This document shows positions 1 through 6,858 of a DNA stretch of 10,423 nucleotides, piece by piece. The stretch spans positions 1-10,423 of the forward strand of contig JAQWYU010000156.1 in assembly GCA_029253805.1 (NCBI GenBank). Reading direction: 5' to 3'. This stretch comes from Flavobacteriaceae bacterium. GTDB taxonomy: Bacteria > Bacteroidota > Bacteroidia > Flavobacteriales > Flavobacteriaceae. The first letter of the stretch is position 1; the number at the start of each line of letters is the position of its first letter. Under the pieces are notes generated by a model. It had not been told where the DNA came from. It did not search any database and saw nothing but the letters and a program-made list of their open reading frames with translations. The position numbers were made by a program, and so were the translations under genes.

Positions 1-152
1 TCAAGAACAACAACGCCGTCTACAAGAACGTCTATAGTGTTTCCATTCCATCCATCTCCATATGAGTCATTCATTTCTAGTGTGTATTCACATTGGCTGT
101 AGGAAAATAGCGTGAAGCAATACAACGCTATTAAAGTTGTAATATTTTTCAT
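1..152 (-). CDS. Secreted protein, N-terminal fragment (cut by left window edge)
   Basis: Translating from the ATG at 152 gives 50 residues with no stop before the window edge, so the gene is partial and continues to the left. Residues 1-19 (MKNITTLIALYCFTLFSYS) form a typical Sec signal peptide: a lysine, a hydrophobic stretch, and a likely cleavage site before Gln20-Cys21. The mature part begins CEYTLEMNDSYGDGWNGN and continues with a short beta-rich stretch (TIDVLVDGVVVL). The C-x-YTL-x-M-x-DSYGDGWNG pattern is, from memory, typical of repeated modules in large secreted or surface proteins of Flavobacteriia, often with a C-terminal type IX secretion sorting domain. That domain cannot be seen here. 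The gene is divergent from hflX. Secretion is well supported; function is unknown. Confidence 0.75.
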   Translation of the reverse strand, partial: MKNITTLIALYCFTLFSYSQCEYTLEMNDSYGDGWNGNTIDVLVDGVVVL

Positions 153-329
153 AAAATTATGTTAGTTAGTTTAACAGAGAATGAAGGTAATTAATTTTAA
201 AACTTAATAATAATTAACATTGTATTAATAGTTTAAATACATTTTTTACCGTTAAAGTGTTTTTTTATTACAAATTATAAGCTTCAATAATAATTAAATT
301 CTGCTCGTTTTAATCTGATTTTTAATTTT

Positions 330-337
330 TACCTTTG
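330..337 (+). promoter_or_regulatory. Bacteroidota-type -7 box for hflX
   Basis: TAccTTTG matches the Bacteroidota primary-sigma -7 consensus TAnnTTTG exactly and lies 14 bases before the hflX ATG. Transcription would then start only about ten bases before the start codon. No clear TTG -33 element is seen at the expected distance, and there is no Shine-Dalgarno sequence, which is common in this phylum. The rest of the divergent spacer (153-351) is A+T-rich and shows no further gene. Inferred from sequence only. Confidence 0.55.
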
Positions 338-351
338 AGCAAAATTTTTAA

Positions 352-1566
352 ATGTTAGAAAAAAAAGATGTTAATTTAGAAAAAGCAGTATTAATTGGTG
401 TTATTACCAAATCTCAGGACGAAATCAAATCCAAAGAGTATTTAGAGGAGCTTGAGTTTTTAACTTACACTGCAGGTGGGGAAGTAGTAATGCGCTTTAC
501 TCAAAAAATGGATATGCCAAACTCTAAAACTTTCATTGGAACTGGGAAAATGGAAGAGTTACGTGTTTTTATTGCAGAAAATAACATAGGTACTGCTATT
601 TTTGATGATGAATTATCTTCTGCTCAAGAGAGAAATATTAGTAAAATATTGAATTGCAAAGTACTAGATAGAACTAATCTTATTTTAGATATTTTTGCCC
701 AACGCGCTAAAACAAGTTATGCACGAACTCAGGTAGAGCTGGCTCAGTGTGAATATTTATTACCAAGATTAAAAGGAATGTGGACACACCTTGAGCGTCA
801 AAAAGGAGGTATAGGTATGCGAGGACCTGGCGAAACAGAAATTGAAACTGACCGTCGAATTGTTAGAGAAAAAATAGCACTATTAAAGACTAAAATCAAG
901 AAAATTGACAAGCAAATGTCAATCCAAAGAGGTAATAGAGGAGCTATGGTTCGAGTTGCTTTAGTCGGATATACCAACGTAGGTAAGTCTACATTAATGA
1001 ATGTAATTAGCAAGTCAGACGTATTTGCTGAAAATAAATTATTTGCAACTTTGGATACTACTGTTCGCAAAGTGGTAGTTAAGAATCTTCCTTTTTTAAT
1101 GAGTGATACAGTTGGATTTATTCGAAAGCTTCCAACACAGTTAGTTGATTCGTTTAAGAGTACCTTAGATGAGGTTAGAGAATCAGATTTGCTTTTGCAT
1201 GTAGTGGATATCTCGCATCCAAGTTTTGAAGAGCATATAGCATCTGTAAATTTAATTTTAGCTGAAATTAATGCCTTAGACAAACCCACACTGATGGTTT
1301 TTAATAAAATAGATGCTTATGAAGCTGAACCATTTGATGACTCCGACCTAATAGCTATACGTACTGGGGCACACTACTCTTTAAACGAATGGAAAGCAAC
1401 CTGGATGTCCAAAATTGGTAAAAATTCCTTATTTATTTCAGCTCTTAATAAAGATAATTTAGAAGATTTTAAAAAACGTGTCTATGATACAGTTCGAGAA
1501 ATTCACGTAAAGCGATTTCCCTATAATCATTTTTTGTATACTAATTATGAAGACAATATTGAATAA
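352..1566 (+). CDS. hflX: GTPase HflX
   Basis: A 404-residue HflX-family GTPase, which in characterised bacteria binds the 50S subunit and splits stalled or stressed ribosomes. The N-terminal HflX domain (about residues 10-115) contains FIGTGKMEEL (61-70) and DRTNLILDIFAQRA (106-119). A charged linker helix region (120-195) carries the family-diagnostic RGPGETEIETDRR (157-169). The GTPase domain follows: G1/P-loop GYTNVGKST (206-214), TLDTT (233-237) as G2, DTVGF (252-256) as G3, NKID (318-321) as G4 and SAL (363-365) as G5. The roughly 40 residues between G4 and G5, including the W-rich LNEWKATWMSKIG segment, are longer than in E. coli HflX and fit flavobacterial homologues as I recall them. 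The ATG at 352 is supported by the -7 box just upstream. It is the only plus-strand gene and converges with the DUF3078 gene 39 bases downstream. Confidence 0.95.
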   Translation: MLEKKDVNLEKAVLIGVITKSQDEIKSKEYLEELEFLTYTAGGEVVMRFTQKMDMPNSKTFIGTGKMEELRVFIAENNIGTAIFDDELSSAQERNISKILNCKVLDRTNLILDIFAQRAKTSYARTQVELAQCEYLLPRLKGMWTHLERQKGGIGMRGPGETEIETDRRIVREKIALLKTKIKKIDKQMSIQRGNRGAMVRVALVGYTNVGKSTLMNVISKSDVFAENKLFATLDTTVRKVVVKNLPFLMSDTVGFIRKLPTQLVDSFKSTLDEVRESDLLLHVVDISHPSFEEHIASVNLILAEINALDKPTLMVFNKIDAYEAEPFDDSDLIAIRTGAHYSLNEWKATWMSKIGKNSLFISALNKDNLEDFKKRVYDTVREIHVKRFPYNHFLYTNYEDNIE

Positions 1567-1599
1567 AATAAAGCAGCTAATTGTCTTTTTATGGATTTA

Positions 1600-1616
1600 A
1601 TAGTTTTAAAAACTAT
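1600..1616. terminator. Possible A+T-only hairpin between convergent genes
   Basis: ATAGTTTT and AAAACTAT form a perfect inverted repeat with a one-base centre, so a real hairpin would have about six pairs and a five-base loop. It lies at the meeting point of hflX (ends 1566) and the DUF3078 gene (ends 1606, inside the repeat). A T-run (1586-1590) lies just upstream on the plus strand. With almost no GC pairs it is a weak terminator candidate, and in DNA this A+T-rich it may be chance. Confidence 0.25.
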
Positions 1617-2454
1617 AATCTACCCCGAGACCAACCATTTGTCTTATTTGTAAGCCTTGAAATGCGTTATCATCATAAATAGATTGAAGTGCTAAGTTTG
1701 TAGAGAAGTATTTATTGACACTCATCACAATGTTAACGGAGTAATCAAAATCGACATTTTGAGGATTTTCCAGGAAGTTTGAGTACATATTTAAAATATT
1801 CTCCATCGTTACATTCTCCATCAAAGTAAGTTTGTAATATGTGCCTATGGAGGCTCCTAACTCATAGCGCACACTTCTTCCATTTTGTACCCCAAAGTAA
1901 GCATTATCTGGAAGCGTAAGCTCTTTATCCACGATAGTTAACTTTGAAGTTGCAGCTGATATGTTTACTTTTAAATTATTACTTTTTTTCCAAAGTATTC
2001 CGGGACCTACCTGTAAATACCCAGGAGATAAAATACGTGTCGGTCCTTTAGTTTTACTATTCAGATCGTCTGTAAACTGAGTTTTAAAATTTAGAAATAG
2101 TGAGTAATTCCAGTTGCCTTTTGTCTTTTTCCCCAAAACAGAATTCCATTCCAGACGGTCATCAGATTTTTGTATGTCTTGTGCGTTTATTTTTGTAATA
2201 CCAAAAGCAATAATTATCTTATTGTCCCATGACCAGTCTGCTTTAGAGTAGTTAAAATCATAGTTAACTCTAGCTGCACCAGCGATGTTACTGACACCAC
2301 CAGCTATCCAGTTATTAAAAGAAGATTGATTAACTAAAAATGAAACGGTACCTGATTTTGTCCAGTGAGACTGTGGAGTCATTTGTTTCGTTTCTTGAGA
2401 AAAAACACTTTGAATTTGTATTGTTAATGCAATTAATAAGATTATATTTTTCAT
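1606..2454 (-). CDS. DUF3078 family outer-membrane protein
   Basis: A 282-residue protein that fits the Bacteroidota DUF3078 family. It has a Sec signal peptide (residues 1-19, cleavage after VFS, mature protein starting Gln20). The family hallmark near the N-terminus is NQSSFNNWIAGG (42-53), followed by repeated amphipathic beta strands with aromatic residues (for example YDFNYSKADWSWDN, 65-78). It ends in a strand with a terminal phenylalanine (VDYSF), the usual recognition signal for beta-barrel insertion. An outer-membrane barrel is therefore likely; its substrate or role is unknown. The ATG follows the DUF2480 stop by 37 bases on the same strand, making this the last gene of the suf cluster, although read-through from upstream is inferred. 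No own -7 box was found in the 37-base gap. Confidence 0.85.
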   Translation of the reverse strand: MKNIILLIALTIQIQSVFSQETKQMTPQSHWTKSGTVSFLVNQSSFNNWIAGGVSNIAGAARVNYDFNYSKADWSWDNKIIIAFGITKINAQDIQKSDDRLEWNSVLGKKTKGNWNYSLFLNFKTQFTDDLNSKTKGPTRILSPGYLQVGPGILWKKSNNLKVNISAATSKLTIVDKELTLPDNAYFGVQNGRSVRYELGASIGTYYKLTLMENVTMENILNMYSNFLENPQNVDFDYSVNIVMSVNKYFSTNLALQSIYDDNAFQGLQIRQMVGLGVDYSF

Positions 2455-2491
2455 TTATTAATATTCAGTTGCATTTTTAATAAATAAAGTA

Positions 2492-3001
2492 TTATTTTTT
2501 CTTGTAAAGAGGTACTGATGAGCACGCTTCTCCGTAGAGAATTGATTTTGCAACAGGTTGCAATTTATCAATCAAAAATAAATAGGCATTTTGTGGAACA
2601 GGTTTATTGGAACATCCTTTAATAATTACGGATTTATTTTTACAGTGACTGACATCTAGATCTTCGATTATTTTATGATAAATATTCGTTTCCAAAGATT
2701 CTAGATCGCCAACGACCACATGTTTGGCAATTTCTGAAAGCCGTAGTCTAACGAGCATATAGGCCCACCCTGGAATGATTGCCTCTGAAGTACAACAAAG
2801 AGCAATGTATTGATTTCGATAAATATCCCAGTCATGTGACTCTACAAAAGTTCTGAATTCTTTTTCGCGAAGAACTAAACTTTCGTACAGCCAATCTTTA
2901 ATATCAAAGACTATGCGTGTTCCGTTTGGGTAATAGTCTTCTAAGTCAATTGTAATTAAAGCACTATTAGCTACACGGTTTATAATTTTAGGTTTATTCA
3001 T
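2492..3001 (-). CDS. DUF2480 family protein, cysteine-containing, in suf operon
   Basis: A 169-residue cytoplasmic protein (no signal peptide or membrane segment) that I recognise as DUF2480, a Bacteroidota family of unknown function. Typical stretches are INRVANSALITIDLEDYYP (7-25), FDIKDWLYESLVLREKEFR (32-50), VVVGDLESLE (95-104) and YGEACSSVPLYKK near the C-terminus. Cysteines are at 69, 70, 120, 130 and 160. Cys70, Cys130 (in IKGCSNKPVP) and Cys160 sit in the most family-like motifs and could bind metal or an Fe-S cluster; this is inference. The gene starts 2 bases after the SufT-like gene ends, so co-translation is likely. That position suggests an accessory role in cluster delivery or a dependent pathway, but no activity can be read from the sequence. 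Confidence 0.85.
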   Translation of the reverse strand: MNKPKIINRVANSALITIDLEDYYPNGTRIVFDIKDWLYESLVLREKEFRTFVESHDWDIYRNQYIALCCTSEAIIPGWAYMLVRLRLSEIAKHVVVGDLESLETNIYHKIIEDLDVSHCKNKSVIIKGCSNKPVPQNAYLFLIDKLQPVAKSILYGEACSSVPLYKKK

Positions 3002-3003
3002 TG

Positions 3004-3330
3004 TTAGAGCATTCCAAGTTCTAACTTTGCTTCTTCACTCATTAAGTCTTGCGTCCAAGGAGGGTCGAAAGTTATTTCAACTTCTGCATCTTTGACAGCA
3101 TCCAAAGATTTGATTTTTTCCTCTACTTCTAAAGGAAGCGTTTCAGCGACTGGGCAGTTTGGAGTGGTCAGGGTCATTAAGACTTTTACCTCGTAATCTT
3201 CATTTACAAAGACATCATAAATTAGTCCTAACTCGTAAATATCCACAGGAATTTCGGGGTCAAAAATTGTTTTTATGACACGTACTATTTTTTCGCCCAA
3301 CTCATTAACATCAATTTCTTTGGTACTCAT
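3004..3330 (-). CDS. SufT-like MIP18 (DUF59) iron-sulfur maturation protein
   Basis: A 108-residue single-domain MIP18/DUF59 protein. Diagnostic motifs are DPEIPVDIYELGLIYDV (24-40), the TTPNCP loop with the conserved Cys59 (LTTPNCPVAETLP), and FDPPWTQDLMSEEA (88-101) near the C-terminus. In other bacteria this family (SufT, PaaD-like proteins) helps mature Fe-S proteins rather than building clusters de novo, so it probably works with the A-type carrier downstream of SufBCD. It overlaps sufE by four bases (ATGA, 3327-3330), a strong sign of translational coupling, and is followed after 2 bases by the DUF2480 gene. Many Bacteroidota suf loci carry such a gene. Family assignment is firm; the exact client proteins are unknown. 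Confidence 0.9.
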   Translation of the reverse strand: MSTKEIDVNELGEKIVRVIKTIFDPEIPVDIYELGLIYDVFVNEDYEVKVLMTLTTPNCPVAETLPLEVEEKIKSLDAVKDAEVEITFDPPWTQDLMSEEAKLELGML

Positions 3331-3752
3331 AATCCTATTTGTGTTTGATATGCTACTGCATACATTTTTATTTTCTTTATCATACTTACCAATCCATTTG
3401 CTCGAGTAGGAGATAAGTGTTCCTTGAGCCCAATTTCATCAATAAAGTCAGTATTTGAATCTAGAATAACTTCAGGACTTTGGTTTGAAAAAACTCTTAT
3501 CAAAATTGCAACAATACCTTTAGTTATGATAGCATCACTATCAGCAGTAAATATAATTTTCTCATTTTCTAAGTCAGCATGAAGCCACACTTTACTTTGG
3601 CATCCTTTAATGACGTTGTCCTCTGTTTTAAATTTTGTATTAATAATCGGCAGAGACTTTCCGAGTTCAATCATATACTCGTAACGCTCGATCCAATCTT
3701 CAAACATGGAAAACTCATCTATTAACTCTTCTTTTATAGTTTCAATTTTCAT
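3327..3752 (-). CDS. sufE: Cysteine desulfuration protein SufE
   Basis: SufE accepts persulfide sulfur from SufS and passes it to the SufBCD scaffold in the cytoplasm. Starting at the ATG at 3752 the protein has 141 residues, and the sulfur-accepting cysteine in KGCQSKVWLHAD falls at position 51, the same number as in E. coli SufE. Other SufE features are the N-terminal EELIDEFSMFEDWIERYEYM helix (8-27) and the C-terminal LSPTRANGLVSMI. An upstream in-frame TTG at 3767 would add five residues (MYFCS) but would swallow the -7 box at 3757-3764, so ATG is preferred. The stop overlaps the start of the SufT-like gene by four bases. The gap to the upstream lipoprotein gene is 31 bases. Confidence 0.93.
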   Translation of the reverse strand: MKIETIKEELIDEFSMFEDWIERYEYMIELGKSLPIINTKFKTEDNVIKGCQSKVWLHADLENEKIIFTADSDAIITKGIVAILIRVFSNQSPEVILDSNTDFIDEIGLKEHLSPTRANGLVSMIKKIKMYAVAYQTQIGL

Positions 3753-3756
3753 ACTG

Positions 3757-3764
3757 CAAAAATA
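3757..3764 (-). promoter_or_regulatory. Internal -7 box directly before sufE
   Basis: On the minus strand the sequence reads TATTTTTG, an exact match to TAnnTTTG, ending only four bases before the sufE ATG (TATTTTTGCAGTATG). A TTG sits 14 bases further upstream (3779-3781), closer than the usual -33 spacing. If used, the transcript would be leaderless or nearly so, and sufE, the SufT-like gene, DUF2480 and DUF3078 could be expressed apart from sufABCDS. Sequence-based inference in A+T-rich DNA. Confidence 0.45.
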
Positions 3765-3783
3765 CAATTCTTAAATGGCAATT

Positions 3784-4230
3784 TTAAAGTTCTTTTGTAG
3801 ATAAAATAAGATCAACTAATTCCTTTAGTTCTTTGGGAGGGTTTTTGTGGTCGAAATCAATGGATTTTAAGGTGTCTCCTTTTTTTATTATAGATAAATG
3901 TGCGAAAGGTACGCGATCTGATTTTCTTAAATTTGAGGGGGCAATTAATTGACTCATAGATTTGAGGTCTATTGTATATACTAAATCAACACAAGCCTTC
4001 CATTTTTCGATAGTGATTGAGTCAATTACAGGGTTTATTCTCCTGCGATTGTTAAGTAAAACGATTGATTTTTCAGTTATAGAAACTTCTTCAAAGAACC
4101 CCCGGGTATGAGCTTGGTATATTAACTTCAGTTGATTTTGTTCAAACACGTCTAAGTTGTTATCATTTGACAATTTAGCAGTATTACAGGCTAAAACAAT
4201 TAAAGTTAGACAAATGATTAACAGCTTCAT
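3784..4230 (-). CDS. Predicted lipoprotein of unknown function between sufS and sufE
   Basis: A 148-residue protein with a short hydrophobic leader (KLLIICLTLIVLAC) and a lipobox-like VLAC, giving lipidation at Cys15; residue +2 is Asn, not the inner-membrane-retention Asp. The mature part is a small mixed alpha/beta domain: LKLIYQAHTRGFFEEVSIT (35-53), an arginine run NRRR (61-64), EKWKACVDLVYTIDLKSM (75-92), then IAPSNLRKSDRVPFAHLSI (96-114) and a final amphipathic helix PKELKELVDLIL (132-143). I do not recognise the family. It lies in the suf gene order, 56 bases after sufS and 31 before the sufE ATG, with base composition like its neighbours. An envelope protein here is unexpected, because the Suf machinery is cytoplasmic. 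Reading frame and export are well supported; function is not. Confidence 0.8.
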   Translation of the reverse strand: MKLLIICLTLIVLACNTAKLSNDNNLDVFEQNQLKLIYQAHTRGFFEEVSITEKSIVLLNNRRRINPVIDSITIEKWKACVDLVYTIDLKSMSQLIAPSNLRKSDRVPFAHLSIIKKGDTLKSIDFDHKNPPKELKELVDLILSTKEL

Positions 4231-4286
4231 AGTTATTTTACGAAATAATTGATACGAGGTATTTTATAAAAGTAATAAAATATAAA

Positions 4287-5525
4287 CTAACGCAACATCA
4301 TTGCAGCTTTTTTGATTCCTTCAACAAAAACATCTATTTCTTGTTTGGTATTATAAAAAGAAAAGGAAGCTCTAGCAGTTCCGGAGATTCCAAAGTAATC
4401 CATTATTGGCTGAGCGCAGTGTTGTCCTGTACGAATCGCAATCCCTAACTTATCAATGATTGTCCCAAGATCATAGGAATGAATCCCTTCAATATTAAAT
4501 GAAATTACAGATGTCTTATTATCTCTTGGTCCATAGATTTTCATGCCATCAATAGCCTTTAATTTTTTAGTGGCATATTCTAAGAGTTCATGCTCGTAGG
4601 ATGCTATAGCACCAAAGCCAATAGAATTCATATATTCAATTGCTGCTCCAAAAGCTATTCCACCACAAATGTTTGGAGTTCCAGCTTCAAATTTATGGGG
4701 GAGTTCAGCGTAGGTTGTTTTATTAAAGGTGACCTCTGAAATCATTTCTCCTCCTCCAAGAAAAGGAGGTAATTTATTAAGCCAATTTTCTTTAGCATAA
4801 AGCATTCCAACTCCAGTTGGTCCACACATTTTATGTCCTGACGTAACGTAAAAATCAACATCCAACTCCTGAACATCTGGTTTGATGTGAGGGCATGCCT
4901 GTGCGCCATCAATTAATATGGCCGCGCCTACTTTATGTGCTTTTTGAATCATTTCCTTGATTGGATTAATTGTACCTAAGGCATTAGAAATGTGATTTAC
5001 AAAAACTAGTTTTGGATTTAAAAGTAATAAGGTATCGTAAACATCCATGTCTAAGGCTCCATCTTGTGTCATGGGGATTACTTTTAAAGTTGCTTTTGTT
5101 TTTTCGCAAAGCATCTGTATTGGTACGATATTGCTGTGGTGTTCCAACGCAGACACTAAAACAATATCATCTTTTGTAAGCAAGCTCGCAAATCCATTTG
5201 CTACTAAATTAATACTATGAGTAGTGCCTGAAGTAAATATGATCTCGTGAGAATACAAGGCGTTAAAGTGCTTTTGAATTATTTGGCGAGCGCCTTCATA
5301 TTTATCTGTTGCTTCCTGACTTAGTGTGTGTACTCCTCTATGAATATTTGAATTGTATTTTGAATAATAATCTACAATGACATCAATAACTTGCTGAGGG
5401 GTTTGAGAGGTAGCAGCGTTATCAAAGTAAATAAGGGGTTTGCCGTTGATATTTCTTGAAAGTATCGGAAAATCATTCCGGATATTTTCTACATCAAAAA
5501 CTATATTTGAAGCATGTTTTTTCAT
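4287..5525 (-). CDS. sufS: Cysteine desulfurase SufS
   Basis: A 412-residue PLP-dependent group II cysteine desulfurase. It turns L-cysteine into L-alanine and leaves a persulfide for SufE. Visible motifs: YFDNAATSQTP (33-43) at the N-terminus, SGTTHSINLVA (99-109), ALEHHSN (126-132) with the histidine that stacks on PLP, DGAQACPH (206-213), and the PLP Schiff-base lysine Lys232 in TSGHKMCGPTGVG. The active cysteine is Cys370 in RTGQHCAQPIMDYF, on the short group II loop, which is why SufE is needed. ARASFSFYNT (384-393) closes the active site. Length is normal for SufS. The start codon shares one base with the sufD stop (TAATG, 5523-5527), so translation is probably coupled. It ends in TAG, 56 bases before a lipoprotein gene. 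Confidence 0.96.
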   Translation of the reverse strand: MKKHASNIVFDVENIRNDFPILSRNINGKPLIYFDNAATSQTPQQVIDVIVDYYSKYNSNIHRGVHTLSQEATDKYEGARQIIQKHFNALYSHEIIFTSGTTHSINLVANGFASLLTKDDIVLVSALEHHSNIVPIQMLCEKTKATLKVIPMTQDGALDMDVYDTLLLLNPKLVFVNHISNALGTINPIKEMIQKAHKVGAAILIDGAQACPHIKPDVQELDVDFYVTSGHKMCGPTGVGMLYAKENWLNKLPPFLGGGEMISEVTFNKTTYAELPHKFEAGTPNICGGIAFGAAIEYMNSIGFGAIASYEHELLEYATKKLKAIDGMKIYGPRDNKTSVISFNIEGIHSYDLGTIIDKLGIAIRTGQHCAQPIMDYFGISGTARASFSFYNTKQEIDVFVEGIKKAAMMLR

Positions 5526-6841
5526 TATAAGTCAAATCCAATATTAACTCCTAGTTTATTAGCAATTAATTTATTAATTCTATTTTTTAGTTGAGGGATT
5601 TTAACACTCTCTAGAACATTATTTGCAAATGCGTACATTAAAAGTGCTTTGGCTTCTTTTTCACGAATTCCTCTTGCACGAAGATAAAACATTGCATTTT
5701 TATCCAGTTGTCCAATGGTACAACCATGTGAGCATTTCACATCATCTGCAAAAATTTCTAGCTGAGGCTTTGTGTTTACAGTAGCTTTATCATTAACCAA
5801 TAAGTTATTATTAGCTTGAAAAGCATTTGTTTTTTGAGCTTCCTTATTTACAAGAACCTTTCCATTAAAGACTCCCACAGAACTATCGCTAAAAATTCCT
5901 TTATAGTCTTGGTGGCTTCCACAGTTTGGTTTGATATGATGTACTAGCGTATTATGATCTACATGTTGTTTATTTCCAATTATTGTCACCCCTTTTAAAG
6001 TGGAGTCCATGTATTCACCGTTTTGGTAAAAGTTTAAATTATTACGTATCAATTTACCTCCAAAACTAAATGTATGAACAGCCACGTGACTTTCACTTTC
6101 TTGATTAATAAATGTACTATCTACAAGTGAAGCACTGTCTTTGTCGTTTTGAACTTTATAGTAATCAACTATCCCTCTTTTGGCAGCAAATATTTCAGTC
6201 ACACAGTTAGTAAGAGTCGAATTATTTGTGAGACTTTGATGTCTTTCGATGATTTGAACATGTGCATTTTCATCTACCACAATTAGATTTCTTGGTTGTA
6301 GTAATAGGGCCGATTCATTTCCAGTTGAAAAATGGATAATTTGAATTGGCTTCTCAACCATTTTATTCTTAGTAATATGTATGTAAGCACCCTCGTTCAC
6401 AAAAGCTGTGTTTAAAGATGTTAGGCTATTCTTGTCTGCAATTTTATTAAAATAGTTCTCAATTACAGATCTGTATTTTGGTTTTTCTAAGGCAGATGAC
6501 ATCAGGCAAATATCAATACCATCGTGTGTAGTTTGAGATAAGTTAGACGCATATTTACCATCAACAAAAACAATCTTGTAACTGTCGATATCGTGTATAA
6601 AATAAGGTTGAACGTCCTTATATTCTAGAGCAGTTTCTGTTTTTGAAAACACACTAAAATCTTCTTTGAGGACTTTTTTTAAACTTGTATATTTCCACGC
6701 TTCTTCCTTTTTATGAGGAAACCCTTTAGATTCAAAACTAGAAAGAGCCTCTGTTCTCATAGAGTGAACAAAAGGATTATCTAATGAAATTTGATTTTCA
6801 AAAGCAATAAATGAGGATATTAATTTTTCTTTAAGTTCCAT
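5525..6841 (-). CDS. sufD: Fe-S cluster assembly scaffold protein SufD
   Basis: A 438-residue SufBD-family protein, the SufB partner in the SufBC2D complex that receives sulfur and iron in the cytoplasm. The N-terminal helical part includes FPHKKEEAWKYTSLKKVLKE (41-60), typical of SufD. The central region is a right-handed beta-helix (about 150-365). The core ends in the SufBD signature DDVKCSHGCTIGQLD (366-380) and FYLRARGI (385-392). Cys370 and His372 correspond to the conserved CSH of E. coli SufD; Cys374 replaces the alanine usual in proteobacterial SufD. It lacks the SufB-only EHEATTSKI motif, separating it from its paralogue upstream. It follows sufC by 17 bases and overlaps sufS by one base. 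Confidence 0.94.
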   Translation of the reverse strand: MELKEKLISSFIAFENQISLDNPFVHSMRTEALSSFESKGFPHKKEEAWKYTSLKKVLKEDFSVFSKTETALEYKDVQPYFIHDIDSYKIVFVDGKYASNLSQTTHDGIDICLMSSALEKPKYRSVIENYFNKIADKNSLTSLNTAFVNEGAYIHITKNKMVEKPIQIIHFSTGNESALLLQPRNLIVVDENAHVQIIERHQSLTNNSTLTNCVTEIFAAKRGIVDYYKVQNDKDSASLVDSTFINQESESHVAVHTFSFGGKLIRNNLNFYQNGEYMDSTLKGVTIIGNKQHVDHNTLVHHIKPNCGSHQDYKGIFSDSSVGVFNGKVLVNKEAQKTNAFQANNNLLVNDKATVNTKPQLEIFADDVKCSHGCTIGQLDKNAMFYLRARGIREKEAKALLMYAFANNVLESVKIPQLKNRINKLIANKLGVNIGFDL

Positions 6842-6858
6842 ATAGGCTTTGAGTTCTT

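Noticed and set aside
271..280. Possible minus-strand -7 box (TATAATTTG) for the secreted protein gene
   Set aside because: One base too many between TA and TTTG and about 120 bases from the start codon, so the match is too weak to report as a promoter.
206..297. Direct repeat of the 12-mer AATAATAATTAA at 206-217 and 286-297
   Set aside because: Very low-complexity sequence in an A+T-rich spacer, only two copies, so chance is the likelier explanation.
798..1289. 163-codon minus-strand open frame inside hflX
   Set aside because: It is fully antisense to conserved HflX motifs, has no recognisable domain, and its composition (Ser/Ile/Thr/Leu-rich) is what the complement of a coding frame gives.
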